From Rudaea cellulosilytica DSM 22992 (lineage in GTDB: Bacteria > Pseudomonadota > Gammaproteobacteria > Xanthomonadales > Rhodanobacteraceae): 64,000 nt of DNA. The stretch covers positions 124,001 through 188,000 of the forward strand of contig NZ_KB899243.1 in assembly GCF_000378125.1 (NCBI RefSeq), in the 5' to 3' direction. Numbering within the stretch: the stretch's first letter is position 1; each line of letters begins with the position of its first letter. Below the pieces are notes generated by a model, which saw only the letters and a list, made by a program, of their open reading frames with translations, was not told where the DNA came from and made no database searches. The position numbers and the translations under genes are program-made. Positions 45,036-54,866 of the stretch are shown here, piece by piece.

Positions 45036-45686
45036 CTACTCGACCGGAATCACGGTGATCTTCACGCGCATGCGGTCGCCCGGATCGAACGGCAATCGCG
45101 CCATGTAGATCTCGCCCTTGTAGCGGTACTCGACGTCGTAACCGACGATGCGCCGCTCGGGCTGTGCGGAGTTGCGCACGGTGCCGCGTTGCGCGTCGTG
45201 GCAGTCGCGCAGCGAGGCACTGACTGCGTCGCGTTCGGCATCAGCCTGCTGTTGGGCGTTGGTTCTCTGATCCTGCGCCGCGGCGATGCGATTTCCGGCG
45301 ACACCGCCGGCGACCACACCACCCGCAGTCATGACCTTGTTGCCGTCGCCGCGGCCGAAGGCGTGGCCGATGACGCCGCCTATCAGGGCGCCGATCACGG
45401 TGCCGGCCGCGCGGTTATCGGTCAGGTCGTTGTCGTGGGGCGGCGGGGGCGGAGGCGGTGTCTGGTCGTTGCAATCGGCACGCGCGGGCGCAGCATCGTC
45501 GCCCAGCGGCGTGGGCGTGCCATCAGACATCGCTTCGTAGACCGGGTCCACGCGCAACACGTCGGCCCAGCCATAACGGGTCGATTCCGCCGCGATCGGT
45601 GGCGGGTGCGCAGGCGTGCGGTCCTGCGCGTGGCAGATACTCGCGGACAGCAGCATGCTCGCGATGAGAATGCCGGATAACTTCAT
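45036..45686 (-). CDS. Glycine-zipper 2TM-domain envelope protein
   Basis: From ATG (complement of 45684-45686) the product has 216 residues with a signal peptide (to about residue 21, CHAQ). The centre carries a glycine-zipper membrane segment (AAGTVIGALIGGVIGHAFGRGDG...GGVVAGGVAGNRIAA, about 94-140) preceded by a proline run. SlyB and RcpA-like outer-membrane proteins have this segment. The C-terminal ~60 residues (YDVEYRYKGEIYMARLPFDPGDRMRVKI) form a small beta domain common in this group. Probable role in envelope integrity, by family only. Confidence 0.85.
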   Translation of the reverse strand: MKLSGILIASMLLSASICHAQDRTPAHPPPIAAESTRYGWADVLRVDPVYEAMSDGTPTPLGDDAAPARADCNDQTPPPPPPPHDNDLTDNRAAGTVIGALIGGVIGHAFGRGDGNKVMTAGGVVAGGVAGNRIAAAQDQRTNAQQQADAERDAVSASLRDCHDAQRGTVRNSAQPERRIVGYDVEYRYKGEIYMARLPFDPGDRMRVKITVIPVE

Positions 45687-45928
45687 CTTGTGGCGACTCC
45701 AAACGACGTAGCCCGCCATCGCGCCCGCGATGACGAACTTGCGAACTGCAGCAGATGTGCGGCACCGGTTCCCCCCGGCGTTCGCGCGAGCTGCATTGAA
45801 CTGGTCGACATTACAGCACGCACACGCTGAATGCGGACTAAGGAAAAATCGCCGCGAAACGGCGTCTGGCCAAGGGTTTAGCGGGATTTTCGAACCTGAA
45901 TGCGAGGCCGTTGCGCTACAATTGGCAG

Positions 45929-47329
45929 ATGAAACTACGCCTGCACAACTCGCTGACCCGACGCGTCGAAGAGTTCGTCCCGCTCGATCCGCAACGCGTG
46001 ACCATGTACGTCTGCGGTCCGACGGTCTACAACTATGTGCATATCGGCAACGCGCGTCCGTATGTCCTGTTCGGGCTGCTCGCGCGCCTGCTGCGTCGCC
46101 AGTACCCGAAGCTCGTCTACGCGCGCAACATCACCGACGTTGACGACAAGATCAACACTGCCGCCGCAGCCGCGGGCGTGCCGATCGCCACGATCACCGA
46201 CCGCTACGCCGCCGACTTCCGTAAGGACATGACCCGCCTCGGCGTCGACGCGCCCGACGTGGAACCGCATGCGACCGAGCATATTCCGCAGATCATCGCG
46301 ATGTGCGAGCGCCTGATCGCGGGCGGCCACGCCTATGCGGCCGAGGGCCATGTGCTGTTCGACGTCGCCTCGTTTCCGGCGTACGGCGAGCTGTCCGGCC
46401 GTTCCACCGACGAAATGATCGCCGGCGCGCGCGTCGAAGTCGCCCCGTACAAGAAGAACCCGGCCGACTTCGTGCTGTGGAAACCATCCACGCCCGACCT
46501 GCCCGGCTGGGACAGTCCCTGGGGCCGCGGCCGCCCGGGCTGGCACATCGAATGCTCGGCGATGAGCGAGGCGCACCTCGGCGAGACGATCGATATCCAT
46601 GCCGGCGGCAACGATCTCATGTTCCCGCACCACGAAAACGAGATCGCGCAATCGACCTGCGCTCATGGCGGCAAGATCTTCGCTCGCTACTGGCTGCACA
46701 ACGGCATGCTCAGCATCGAAGGCAAGAAGATGTCGAAATCGCTCGGCAATACGTTCAAGTTGCACGAGTTGCTTGAGAAACATCCGCCCGACCTGCTGCG
46801 CTACATGCTCATGAAAGCGCACTACCGCCAACCGTTGGACTGGTCGGCGGCGGCGCTCGAACAGGCGCAGCGCACGCTCGACGGCCTGTACACGACGCTG
46901 CGCGACCTGGCCGATGTGCCCGCCACCCCGGCCGACGACTTGCCAGAAGAGTTCCTTGCGACGCTTACCGACGACCTCAACACGCCCGAAGCGCTGGCCG
47001 TGCTCTCACGCCTTGGCGACGCGACGCGCAAAGCCGAAGGCCGTGAGGCGCGCCAGGAAGCGAAATCAGCGCTGCTCGGCGCCGGTGCGTTCCTCGGCCT
47101 GCTGCAGGTCGATCCCGAAGTCTGGTTCCAGGGTGCGACGGCTGATTCCGCGCTCGACGAAGCTCAGGTACAAGGACTCGTCGATGCACGCCAGGCGGCG
47201 AAAGCCGCAAGGAATTTCGCCGAAGCCGATCGTCTGCGTGCCGAATTGCACGAACTCGGCATCGTCGTCGAGGACACGCCGCAGGGACCACGCTGGAAGC
47301 GGGCCAGTGCCACGACGGCGACGGCATGA
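45929..47329 (+). CDS. cysS: Cysteinyl-tRNA synthetase
   Basis: CysRS charges tRNA-Cys. From ATG 45929 the product has 466 residues, with the class I ATP motif [11 protein letters not shown] (HIGH equivalent), zinc ligand Cys in [21 protein letters not shown] and [13 protein letters not shown], and KMSKS near residue 270. The C-terminal anticodon-binding and DALR parts are intact. The start was chosen over a nearby in-frame ATG because it fits the family. sufE follows after ten bases. Confidence 0.97.
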   Translation: MKLRLHNSLTRRVEEFVPLDPQRVTMYVCGPTVYNYVHIGNARPYVLFGLLARLLRRQYPKLVYARNITDVDDKINTAAAAAGVPIATITDRYAADFRKDMTRLGVDAPDVEPHATEHIPQIIAMCERLIAGGHAYAAEGHVLFDVASFPAYGELSGRSTDEMIAGARVEVAPYKKNPADFVLWKPSTPDLPGWDSPWGRGRPGWHIECSAMSEAHLGETIDIHAGGNDLMFPHHENEIAQSTCAHGGKIFARYWLHNGMLSIEGKKMSKSLGNTFKLHELLEKHPPDLLRYMLMKAHYRQPLDWSAAALEQAQRTLDGLYTTLRDLADVPATPADDLPEEFLATLTDDLNTPEALAVLSRLGDATRKAEGREARQEAKSALLGAGAFLGLLQVDPEVWFQGATADSALDEAQVQGLVDARQAAKAARNFAEADRLRAELHELGIVVEDTPQGPRWKRASATTATA

Positions 47330-47339
47330 GATCGCGGCG

Positions 47340-47789
47340 ATGACTGCCCAGCCCGACCTCCGCCTGCCCGCCGAAACCAGCGCACAAGCTGCGCAGGACG
47401 CAATCGCCGAGGAATTCGCCTTCTTCGGCGACTGGACCGAGCGCTACCAGTACCTGATCGATCTCGGCCGCAAGCTGGCGCCGTTTCCCGAGGCGCTGAA
47501 GACCGAGGAGCACAAGGTCCAGGGCTGCCAGTCGCAGGTCTGGCTGGTCGCCAGCGGCGACGCGCGGCGTCTGGACTTCCAGGCGATCAGCGATTCGGCC
47601 ATCGTCTCCGGGCTGATCGCGCTGCTGCTGCGCGTGTACTCGGGCCGCAGTGCGCAGGAAATCCTCGATACCGAGCCGAGCTACATTGCCGCGATCGGCT
47701 TGGCCAAGCATCTCTCGCCGACGCGCAGCAACGGCCTAGCCGCGATGCTGCAGACGATCAAGGCGCATGCACGCGCGGCGCTTGGCTGA
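47340..47789 (+). CDS. sufE: SufE-family sulfur acceptor
   Basis: SufE accepts persulfide sulfur from SufS and passes it to the iron-sulfur assembly scaffold. The 149-residue product has the conserved cysteine in VQGCQSQVWL (residue ~61) and the helical C-terminal domain (LSPTRSNGL). It starts at ATG 47340, ten bases after cysS, so the two may be co-expressed. sufS and the rest of the suf operon are not in the window. Confidence 0.92.
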   Translation: MTAQPDLRLPAETSAQAAQDAIAEEFAFFGDWTERYQYLIDLGRKLAPFPEALKTEEHKVQGCQSQVWLVASGDARRLDFQAISDSAIVSGLIALLLRVYSGRSAQEILDTEPSYIAAIGLAKHLSPTRSNGLAAMLQTIKAHARAALG

Positions 47790-47861
47790 TCGCTCCCGTC
47801 CAGCGCCATCCGTGCTTTCTTGCACGATCTGACCCCGCCCCGCGCTGAGTGAGCTGGCGCG

Positions 47862-48431
47862 TCAGTGCAATCGCGCGTGCAGCATGGCGACGTAGATGGC
47901 GAACACGACCGCGCTCGTCACGCACATGAGCTTGTGGTAGCCGTCGCGTGCGATGAACACTCCGCCCGCCGAGGCAACAAGGAAGAACAGCTGGAAGGCA
48001 ATGTCGGCGCTGCCCATCGGGTAATGATCATTGGTCAGACCGCGCAACAGGCTGACGGCCAGACTGACGATGAACAAGCTGAAGAAAAGCTTCCTGTGTG
48101 CGAAATAGTGGGCGCGAAGATCGACCGGATGCTCGCCGAAGAAGTCTGGCAACACGAGGCCAGCGAGCAGATACCAGACGATCATCTGCACGAGCACGAG
48201 CGCGAACATCGAAAACGTCCACGCCGCCGCCGGTATGTGGCGCATGCTGAAAATCGACCACCAGCTCTGCACGGAGATCACGAGCAGAAGCGCGGCGAAC
48301 ACGAAGCTCGGCCAGTAGGGAACCACGCGCGCACGCGCAAGCACCATGCCACGCACGCCTTTGAGAATTTGCGTGATCGCCAACCCGAGGATGATCGAGA
48401 TCAGGACCGACAGGTAACTGAACGGATCCAT
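47862..48431 (-). CDS. Integral membrane protein, function unknown
   Basis: The 189-residue protein has about five or six hydrophobic helices (roughly 5-25, 40-60, 68-93, 110-130, 140-158 and 165-182), with a basic segment after the first. No catalytic motif or family is recognised. It lies between sufE and dksA on the minus strand, 32 bases after the dksA stop, and could be co-transcribed with dksA. Confidence 0.65.
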   Translation of the reverse strand: MDPFSYLSVLISIILGLAITQILKGVRGMVLARARVVPYWPSFVFAALLLVISVQSWWSIFSMRHIPAAAWTFSMFALVLVQMIVWYLLAGLVLPDFFGEHPVDLRAHYFAHRKLFFSLFIVSLAVSLLRGLTNDHYPMGSADIAFQLFFLVASAGGVFIARDGYHKLMCVTSAVVFAIYVAMLHARLH

Positions 48432-48463
48432 GGGTTACTCGCCGCGGAGCTCGAAATGGGCGA

Positions 48464-49297
48464 TCAGTCGCCCATTTGTTTCTGGCGATGCTCCCAGCGC
48501 TCCTGCGCGTCGAGCGACAGGGTCGCGATCGGGCGCGCGTCGAGGCGATCGATGCCGATTTCCTCGTCGGTCTCCTCGCAATAACCGTAACGGCCTTCCT
48601 CGATGCGCTTGAGCGCCTTGTCGATCTTGCCGATCAGCTTGCGGTAGCGGTCGCGCGTGCGCAGCTCGAGAGAATTCTCGGTCTCGCGCGTGGCACGCTC
48701 GGCTTCGTCGCCGACATCGCGCACTTCGTCGCGCAGGTTGTCGATGGTCTGCTTGGATTCCTCAACGAGATCCTCGCGCCACTTCTGCAGTTTCGCGCGA
48801 AAATAGGCGAGATGGCGCGGGCCCATGTACTCCTCCTTCGCCGAAGGACGGTAGTTCGGGGGCAACTCGATGACGACGGTACTGGGGAGCGCGTAACGTC
48901 CGTCTTCGCGCGTGACGGTATCTGGAATGGGTGCTACTGCGGACATGTTGCCTTTCTTGGAACTTGCGTGTTTCTGGGGGGGGGCCTTTTTTGCGACCGC
49001 CGGCTTGGGTGAATGCGATGGCGCCGGCTTGGCGGCGCGCGCGGGTTTTGCGACGGGTTTCTTTGCCGCCGGTTTCTTCGCCGGGACAAGTTTCTTGGCC
49101 GGGCGTTGCGGTTTGACGACAGCTTTGGCGCGAGTGGCCTTGGCCGGGACCTTTTTCGCCGATACGGGCTTCTTTGCCGCCTTCGCGGGTTTCTTGCTCG
49201 CAGCTTTTTTCGGCACTGGCTTTTTCGCAGCGCCGGCCTTGGCCGGTCCTGCCTTCTTCTTGGCGGGACTTGCGGGTTTACGCTTCGATGTCGCCAT
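48464..49297 (-). CDS. dksA: RNA polymerase-binding regulator DksA with Lys/Ala-rich extension
   Basis: DksA enters the RNA polymerase secondary channel and, with ppGpp, alters rRNA and amino-acid promoter activity. From ATG (complement of 49295-49297) this product has 277 residues. The first ~117 are a Lys/Ala/Pro-rich tail resembling histone H1 and disordered. The core (118-277) has the coiled coil whose tip carries Asp194 and Asp197, matching Asp71/Asp74 of E. coli. Only one zinc-finger cysteine remains (Cys240); the others align with Thr243, Ser261 and Ala264, so zinc is probably not bound. A shorter product could begin at Met118. Confidence 0.93.
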   Translation of the reverse strand: MATSKRKPASPAKKKAGPAKAGAAKKPVPKKAASKKPAKAAKKPVSAKKVPAKATRAKAVVKPQRPAKKLVPAKKPAAKKPVAKPARAAKPAPSHSPKPAVAKKAPPQKHASSKKGNMSAVAPIPDTVTREDGRYALPSTVVIELPPNYRPSAKEEYMGPRHLAYFRAKLQKWREDLVEESKQTIDNLRDEVRDVGDEAERATRETENSLELRTRDRYRKLIGKIDKALKRIEEGRYGYCEETDEEIGIDRLDARPIATLSLDAQERWEHRQKQMGD

Positions 49298-49412
49298 AAT
49301 CCTTTTCCCGTTGTCGCTCGGCGGTCGCGTGTTATAGCCCAATCGCCCCCGCACGGCAACCATTACCTATGCTGCGCCGCGCCTTGATCGGCGCCGCGAT
49401 CGAAAATCCAGA

Positions 49413-49649
49413 ATGGCGCGACTGTTGCTAGCTTTGATCGGACTGTACCAGCGCCTGCTGAGCCCGTTGCTCGGATCGCGCTGCCGCTTCCATCCGAACT
49501 GCTCCGAATACGCTCGCGTATCCGTGGCGCGCTTCGGCGCCGCGCGCGGCGGCGTGCTCGCAATCTGGCGTATTTTACGCTGCCAGCCGTTCAGCGAAGG
49601 CGGTATCGATGAGGTGCCGCAAACCTTTACACTTCGTCGCAACCGCTGA
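49413..49649 (+). CDS. yidD: Membrane protein insertion efficiency factor YidD
   Basis: YidD is a small membrane-associated protein that helps YidC-dependent insertion. The 78-residue product has the family pattern LIGLYQRLLSPLLGSRCRFHPNCSEYA and ILRCQPFSEGGIDEVP. An amphipathic N-terminal helix would lie on the membrane. It usually sits with rnpA, yidC and rpmH; here it is alone, before the dihydroorotase gene. Confidence 0.93.
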   Translation: MARLLLALIGLYQRLLSPLLGSRCRFHPNCSEYARVSVARFGAARGGVLAIWRILRCQPFSEGGIDEVPQTFTLRRNR

Positions 49650-49665
49650 AACGAGCCTTTTTGCC

Positions 49666-51000
49666 ATGAATGATGTCCTGATCGTCAACGCCGACATCGT
49701 CAACGACGGCCGCCGCTTCACCGGCGACGTGCGCGTACGTGACGGGCGCATCGAGGCCGTCGCCGGCCAGCTCGCCGCACGGGCGAACGAGGGCGTGTTC
49801 GACGCACGCGGGCGCCTGCTGCTGCCCGGCATGATCGACGACCAGGTGCATTTTCGCGAGCCCGGGCTAGAGCACAAGGGCGATTTCTTCACTGAATCGC
49901 GTGCCGCGGTGGCCGGCGGCGTCACCAGTTTCATGGAAATGCCGAACTCGAAGCCGACCACGACCGACCGTGCCGCGCTCGAGGACAAGTACGCGCGCGC
50001 CGCGAAGAAATCGCTCGCCAACCACGCCTTTTATATGGGCGCGACCAACGACAACCTCGAGGAGATCCAGCGCCTCGACCCGCGCGTCGCCTGCGGCATC
50101 AAGATCTTCATGGGCGCCTCGACCGGCAACATGCTGGTCGACAACCCGGCCACGCTCGATGCGATCTTCCGCGATGCGCCGACGCTGATCGCGACGCACT
50201 GCGAAGATACGCCGACGATCGACGCCAATCTCGCCGCGGCGCGGGCGAAGTACGGCGATGCGATCCCGATCGAGGAACATCCGTTCATCCGTTCGCGCGA
50301 GGCCTGCATCAAGTCGACGCGGCTGGCGATGGAACTCGCGCGGCGCCACGATTCGCGCCTGCACGTGCTGCATGTCACCACCGCCGAGGAACTCGAACTG
50401 TTCGCGCCCGGCCCGGCCGACGGCAAGCGCATCACCGCCGAGACCTGCGTGCATTTCCTGCATTTCAGCAGCGAGGATTACGCGACCAAGGGCAATCTGA
50501 TCAAGTGCAATCCGGCGGTGAAATTGCCGTCCGACCGCGCTGCGATCATCCGCGCGATCAACGACGGCCGCATCGACATCCTCGCCACCGATCACGCTCC
50601 GCACACCTGGGAAGAGAAGCTGCAGAGCTACGAGAAAGCGCCGTCCGGGCTGCCGCTCGTGCAATCGGTGCTGCAGTGCGCGCTGGAACGTTGGTTCGAC
50701 GGTCAACTTCCGCTCGAGTTGATCGTTGAAAAGACCGCGCACGCGCCGGCACGCTTGTACAACGTGCGCGACCGTGGCTATATCCGCGAAGGCTACTGGG
50801 CAGACCTCGTGTTGATCGATGCAAACCTGCCGCACAGGGTGACGCGCGAAGAAACCCTGTCGAAGTGCGGCTGGTCGCCGTTCGAAGGCACGATTTTCCG
50901 CTCGACAATCGTCGCCACCTGGGTCAACGGCCATCTCGGCTGGCACGAGGGCAAGCTCGACGACAGGCAGTTGGGCAAGCGCCTGGAGTTCGATCGATGA
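49666..51000 (+). CDS. pyrC: Dihydroorotase (multifunctional type)
   Basis: Dihydroorotase closes carbamoyl aspartate to dihydroorotate in pyrimidine synthesis. From ATG 49666 the product has 444 residues, an amidohydrolase with the metal motif DDQVHFREPG (HxR type), the His in THCEDTPT and HVLHVTTAEE, and the ATDHAPHTWEEK metal Asp. Length and motifs fit the class I (PyrC-like long) form. A longer in-frame start at 49609 lies inside yidD and was rejected. The downstream M23 gene overlaps by four bases. Confidence 0.9.
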   Translation: MNDVLIVNADIVNDGRRFTGDVRVRDGRIEAVAGQLAARANEGVFDARGRLLLPGMIDDQVHFREPGLEHKGDFFTESRAAVAGGVTSFMEMPNSKPTTTDRAALEDKYARAAKKSLANHAFYMGATNDNLEEIQRLDPRVACGIKIFMGASTGNMLVDNPATLDAIFRDAPTLIATHCEDTPTIDANLAAARAKYGDAIPIEEHPFIRSREACIKSTRLAMELARRHDSRLHVLHVTTAEELELFAPGPADGKRITAETCVHFLHFSSEDYATKGNLIKCNPAVKLPSDRAAIIRAINDGRIDILATDHAPHTWEEKLQSYEKAPSGLPLVQSVLQCALERWFDGQLPLELIVEKTAHAPARLYNVRDRGYIREGYWADLVLIDANLPHRVTREETLSKCGWSPFEGTIFRSTIVATWVNGHLGWHEGKLDDRQLGKRLEFDR

Positions 51001-51830
51001 AGCGTGTTTTCCTGGTTGCCGCCCTTGCCTCCGCCATTTTTTCCGCACACGCCGCCGACCGCGAACTGCAATTGCCCGAACAGTTGCAACAAGGCCAACT
51101 CGTCGTCGGCCATGCGCCGAAGGGCGCGAAGATCGAATTTGCCGGGCGTCGCGTGCTCGTCGGCGATGATGGCGTGTTCGTCTTCGGCCTCGGCCGCGAT
51201 GCGCCGGCCGAGGAGAAACTGCATATCCGCTACTCGAACGGCAAGGCCAGCGATGTCATGCTCAAGATCGCCAAGCGCGAGTACGAGACCGAGCGCGTCA
51301 ACGGCCTGCCCCAGCAAACGGTCACACCCAATCCGGAGCTGACCAAACGCATCGAGCGCGAACGCGCGCGCGTGGCCGAAACGCGTCACCGCAACGATGC
51401 GCGCGAGGATTTCGAGCATGGCTTCCTCGACCCGGTCGAAAATGCGCGCGTCAGCGGCCTGTGGGGCCGCCAGCGCATCGACAACGGCAAGCCGATGGCA
51501 CCGCATTTCGGCCTCGACTTCGCCGTACCGAACGGCACGCCGATTCGCGCGACCGCAGCGGGCCTCGTCTCGCTTGCCGAAATGGGCATGGTCCTCAACG
51601 GCGGCATCGTCGTACTCGACCACGGCCACGGCGTAAGCACGACCACGATCCACATGAGCCGCATCGACGTGAAGACCGGGCAAAAGGTGAAACAGGGCGA
51701 CATCGTCGGCCTCGCCGGAGCGACCGGGCGCGCCACCGGTCCGCACGTGCACTGGGCGGCGAACTGGTTCGACGTGCCGATCGATCCTGCGCTGCTGCCC
51801 AAGACAGGCGATTTCGCGAAAACACCGTGA
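50997..51830 (+). CDS. M23-family metallopeptidase (peptidoglycan endopeptidase type)
   Basis: The 277-residue precursor has a signal peptide (to about residue 19, SAHAA), a helical/beta N-terminal part (about 25-145), and a LytM domain (about 155-270). The zinc ligands lie in HFGLDFAVP and GPHVHWAA, with the second in IVVLDHGHG. Such enzymes cut peptide cross-links in the cell wall, or act as EnvC/NlpD-like activators when inactive; here the ligands look intact. The ATG overlaps the dihydroorotase stop. Confidence 0.92.
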   Translation: MKRVFLVAALASAIFSAHAADRELQLPEQLQQGQLVVGHAPKGAKIEFAGRRVLVGDDGVFVFGLGRDAPAEEKLHIRYSNGKASDVMLKIAKREYETERVNGLPQQTVTPNPELTKRIERERARVAETRHRNDAREDFEHGFLDPVENARVSGLWGRQRIDNGKPMAPHFGLDFAVPNGTPIRATAAGLVSLAEMGMVLNGGIVVLDHGHGVSTTTIHMSRIDVKTGQKVKQGDIVGLAGATGRATGPHVHWAANWFDVPIDPALLPKTGDFAKTP

Positions 51831-52315
51831 CGGTTGAGGTCCGCGAAATCGGCGCCGACCAATTCGACTTGGTCTGGCCGATCTTTCACTCGGTGGTCGC
51901 CGCCGGCGACACTTACAGCTACGCACCCGACACGACTTTTGAAGAAGCGCGCGCGATGTGGACCAGCGCACCAGCGCGCTGCTTTATCGCGCTGATCGAT
52001 GGCAAGCCGGCCGGCTGCTATATGCTCAAGCCGAACCAACCCGGCCTCGGCAGCCACGTCGCCAACGCGGGTTACATGGTCGCGCCGCGCGCACGCGGAC
52101 AGGGCCTCGCCGGCAAGCTCTGCGAGCATTCGCTCGCGACCGCGCGTGCGGCAGGATTTCTCGCCATGCAATTCAATTTCGTCGTGAGCACGAACGAAGT
52201 CGCCGTGAAACTCTGGCAAAAGCACGGCTTCAAAATCGTCGGCACGGTGCCGCAAGCGTTTCGCCATGCAACGCTCGGGCCGGTCGATACCTATGTGATG
52301 TATCGATTTTTATAG
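51827..52315 (+). CDS. GNAT-family N-acetyltransferase
   Basis: The 162-residue protein starts at GTG 51827, overlapping the M23 stop (GTGA). It has the GNAT core: ANAGYMVAPRARGQGLAGKLCEHSL (acetyl-CoA-binding motif around residues 78-102) and FNFVVSTNEVAVKLWQKHGF near 122-141. The substrate is unknown; it could acetylate an amino sugar, peptide or small amine. Its overlap with the peptidase gene suggests co-expression. Confidence 0.88.
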   Translation: MTVEVREIGADQFDLVWPIFHSVVAAGDTYSYAPDTTFEEARAMWTSAPARCFIALIDGKPAGCYMLKPNQPGLGSHVANAGYMVAPRARGQGLAGKLCEHSLATARAAGFLAMQFNFVVSTNEVAVKLWQKHGFKIVGTVPQAFRHATLGPVDTYVMYRFL

Positions 52316-52360
52316 CTCGCCCTTGCGAACAGGAACGACGCGCTGGATCAGCGCGCTACG

Positions 52361-53197
52361 CTACGTTCGCGCTGACGCGCGCGCCTCGCGCCACGACCAC
52401 CACAATGCCTTCCAGCGCGCGCCACCGGGTTGCGCCATCACTGCGCGCAGCGGGTCATTGGAGTGCGCCGCGTTTTGCATCAGTGCGAGATCGAGCCGCG
52501 AACGCACTCGCCGAGCCAGCGGCGCGCGCTGGGCCTCGGCCAGCGTGCTTTGCAACGCGGAGGCAAGCCGGCCGAGATGGTCGCGCACAAGTTCGGCGCG
52601 CTTCGGCACGGCTTCGGCCAGCGCGCTGCGCGTCGTTTCGTGCCGCGCCAGCAGATCGAGCGGAACGGGCAGGCGTTCGGGGACATCGGCCAGGTGGCGC
52701 AGGGCGAGCAGCAGATGCGATACCGCCCACAGCCTCGCAGAAGTCACTGCCCCTGTGATCGGTGCGTCAAACAGCGCCGTTTCGATCCGCGCAACGGGCG
52801 CGTACAACGCCGAGTATTCGCCCAGCAATGATTCCAGGTCGGAGGCGGCGCCGACATGGCGCATGGCGAGCGCGCCGTCGCACAGCGCCATCCAATCCGC
52901 CGCATCGACCTGCGCCGTCTTCGGATCGGCGAACAGCACCGCGCTGAGCGGGTGCCGCACCGATCCGGACGCGGCCGCGAGCAGCTCCTGCCGCCACCAC
53001 TGGATTTTCACCTCGGCGACCTGCGCCTCGCTCAGGCCGAACGCGGCCTGCTCGAGTTCGTGGACCAGGCTGCCGAACGCGGCTGAGCGCAAGCGCGCGT
53101 CAGGCGCGAGGAACAGCGCCACCGTGGCCTGCTCGGGATTCGCCGCCAGCCATTTCTCCTCGAAACTGGCGAAAGCGCCGTGTTGCACGTCCGACAT
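52361..53197 (-). CDS. Squalene/phytoene-synthase-family protein
   Basis: The 278-residue all-helical protein resembles the squalene/phytoene synthase superfamily, including the mitochondrial NDUFAF6 group, with EVKIQWWRQEL near residues 62-73 and an RHLADVPERLPVP segment. The two aspartate-rich motifs needed for isoprenoid condensation are weak or missing, so it may not be a terpene synthase. It follows gph and ubiG on the same strand, which fits a role linked to quinone or respiratory-complex assembly rather than pigments. Confidence 0.7.
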   Translation of the reverse strand: MSDVQHGAFASFEEKWLAANPEQATVALFLAPDARLRSAAFGSLVHELEQAAFGLSEAQVAEVKIQWWRQELLAAASGSVRHPLSAVLFADPKTAQVDAADWMALCDGALAMRHVGAASDLESLLGEYSALYAPVARIETALFDAPITGAVTSARLWAVSHLLLALRHLADVPERLPVPLDLLARHETTRSALAEAVPKRAELVRDHLGRLASALQSTLAEAQRAPLARRVRSRLDLALMQNAAHSNDPLRAVMAQPGGARWKALWWSWREARASART

Positions 53198-53203
53198 GCC
53201 AAT

Positions 53204-53872
53204 TCAATCCAGGCCGAGCGCGGGAATCAGATCCTGCGGTCGTGCGACGACGATGTCCGCGCCCCAATCGTGCGGATCCTCGCCGTCGAGATAGCCCCAG
53301 CCCGCCGCGACGGTGCGCATGCCGGCGGCACGGCCGGCCTCGATGTCGCGCGCGTCGTCGCCGACGTAGACGCTGCGCCTTGCATCGACATTTGCTAACT
53401 GTGCCGCGTGCAGCAGCGGCTCGGGATCGGGTTTGCGTTTGGCCAGCGTGTCACCACCGACCAGGGCGGCGCTGCGCGCGGCAAGACCGAGTTCCGCGAC
53501 GACGCTGCGTGCAAGATGTTCGGGTTTGTTGGTGACGATGCCCCACGGCAATGCACGCGCGTCGAAATTCGCAAGCACCGCGTCGATGCCGTCGAATGTA
53601 CGCGTGAGCAACGCGATCTGCTGCGCATACAAGTCGAGGTAGCGCGGCAGCAAAGTCTCGACGCGTGTTTCATCGATACCGGGAAAGCCCGCGCGCAGCA
53701 TCGCGCGGCCACCCTTGGAGACGACCATGCCGACCTTGTCCATTACGATGGTCGGCTCGCCGAGCTCGGCGCGCAGGCGGCGCATCGCGTCGATCAGGTC
53801 GGGAGCGGAATCGATCAACGTGCCGTCGAGGTCGAAAAACACGGCAGAGATCGGTTTGCCGTTCAAGTTCAC
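53204..53872 (-). CDS. gph: HAD phosphatase, phosphoglycolate phosphatase type
   Basis: From GTG (complement of 53870-53872), overlapping the ubiG stop by four bases, the product has 222 residues. It is a haloacid dehalogenase phosphatase with [11 protein letters not shown] (nucleophile Asp), [21 protein letters not shown] and [11 protein letters not shown]. The four motifs are intact. It may act on 2-phosphoglycolate, or on N-acetylmuramate 6-phosphate, as the closely related MupP does; sequence alone does not decide. The location after ubiG is common in Gammaproteobacteria. Confidence 0.85.
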   Translation of the reverse strand: MNLNGKPISAVFFDLDGTLIDSAPDLIDAMRRLRAELGEPTIVMDKVGMVVSKGGRAMLRAGFPGIDETRVETLLPRYLDLYAQQIALLTRTFDGIDAVLANFDARALPWGIVTNKPEHLARSVVAELGLAARSAALVGGDTLAKRKPDPEPLLHAAQLANVDARRSVYVGDDARDIEAGRAAGMRTVAAGWGYLDGEDPHDWGADIVVARPQDLIPALGLD

Positions 53873-54588
53873 GCCGGTTTCACCGCGCAGGCGAGGTAGT
53901 TGACTTGTGTGTTGCCCACGATCCACGCGCGCCGCGACAACGGGTTGTAAGCCAACCCGCTCAGGTCTTCGAGTTCGAGGCCAGCATCGCGCAGTGCCAT
54001 TGCCATTTCCGCCGGACGGATGAACTGGGCGTAGTGGTGCGTGCCGCGCGGCAACAGGTTGAGCGCGTACTCGGCACCGAGGATCGCCGCGCCGAACGCG
54101 AGCGGCGTGCGGTTGAGCGTGGAAAGAAACAGTCGACCGCCGGGCTTGAGCAGCATGGCGCAGGCCGCGATCACGCTGCCCGGATCGGGCACATGCTCGA
54201 GCATTTCCATGCAGGTGATCGCATCGAACGCGCCGGGCGATTCCTGCGCGAGCGTTTCGACGGCGATCTCGCGGTAGTCGACCTGCAGATTCGATTCATG
54301 CAGATGCAGTCGCGCCACGTCGAGCACGCGCGGCGCGAGATCAATGCCGGTTACCTGTGCGCCAGCCGCGGCCAGCGCTTCGCTGAGGATGCCGCCGCCG
54401 CAGCCGACGTCGAGCACGCGCGCGCCCCTGAGCGCGACGCGCTCGGCGACGTAGTTCAGGCGTACCGGATTGAGATCGTGCAGCGGGCGCGACTCACCCT
54501 CCGGGTCCCACCACGAGGCGGCAAGCTTGTCGAATTTGCCGGTTTCCGCGCGGCTTACATTGGATTCGTTGACGTTGGTTGAATTCAT
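53869..54588 (-). CDS. ubiG: Ubiquinone biosynthesis O-methyltransferase UbiG
   Basis: UbiG methylates hydroxyl groups of ubiquinone precursors with S-adenosylmethionine. From ATG (complement of 54586-54588) the 239-residue product has the SAM-binding motif [16 protein letters not shown] near residue 62, [27 protein letters not shown] and [19 protein letters not shown]. The extended reading upstream is not coding. gph follows with overlapping codons. Confidence 0.95.
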   Translation of the reverse strand: MNSTNVNESNVSRAETGKFDKLAASWWDPEGESRPLHDLNPVRLNYVAERVALRGARVLDVGCGGGILSEALAAAGAQVTGIDLAPRVLDVARLHLHESNLQVDYREIAVETLAQESPGAFDAITCMEMLEHVPDPGSVIAACAMLLKPGGRLFLSTLNRTPLAFGAAILGAEYALNLLPRGTHHYAQFIRPAEMAMALRDAGLELEDLSGLAYNPLSRRAWIVGNTQVNYLACAVKPA

Positions 54589-54610
54589 TACGAACCGGTT
54601 CCGATTGCGC

Positions 54611-54865
54611 TCAATGCGCCAGCCATTCTCGCACGCTAATCTCCCAGCCGCCGCTCGTGTGCGCCGGGTCGCGTCTTGCAATCGCCTGCGCCTCGGCCAA
54701 GTCGACCGCGCGCAGCAGGTAGGCGCCGCCACTCTTGTCGCCGAACGGACCGGACATTTCGTTGCGTCCCTCGGCGCGCAGCTCTTGCAGAAACTGCTGA
54801 TGCAGCGGCACTGCGGCCGGATCGAAGCCGGTGCGACGAATCAGGACCACCAGATAGCGGTTCAT
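54611..54865 (-). CDS. YciI-family protein
   Basis: The 84-residue product matches YciI proteins ([58 protein letters not shown]). This small dimeric fold is widespread, and some members are dehalogenase- or dioxygenase-related; no reaction can be named here. It starts one base after the mtaD stop, so it is co-transcribed with it. Confidence 0.8.
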   Translation of the reverse strand: MNRYLVVLIRRTGFDPAAVPLHQQFLQELRAEGRNEMSGPFGDKSGGAYLLRAVDLAEAQAIARRDPAHTSGGWEISVREWLAH

Positions 54866-54866
54866 G

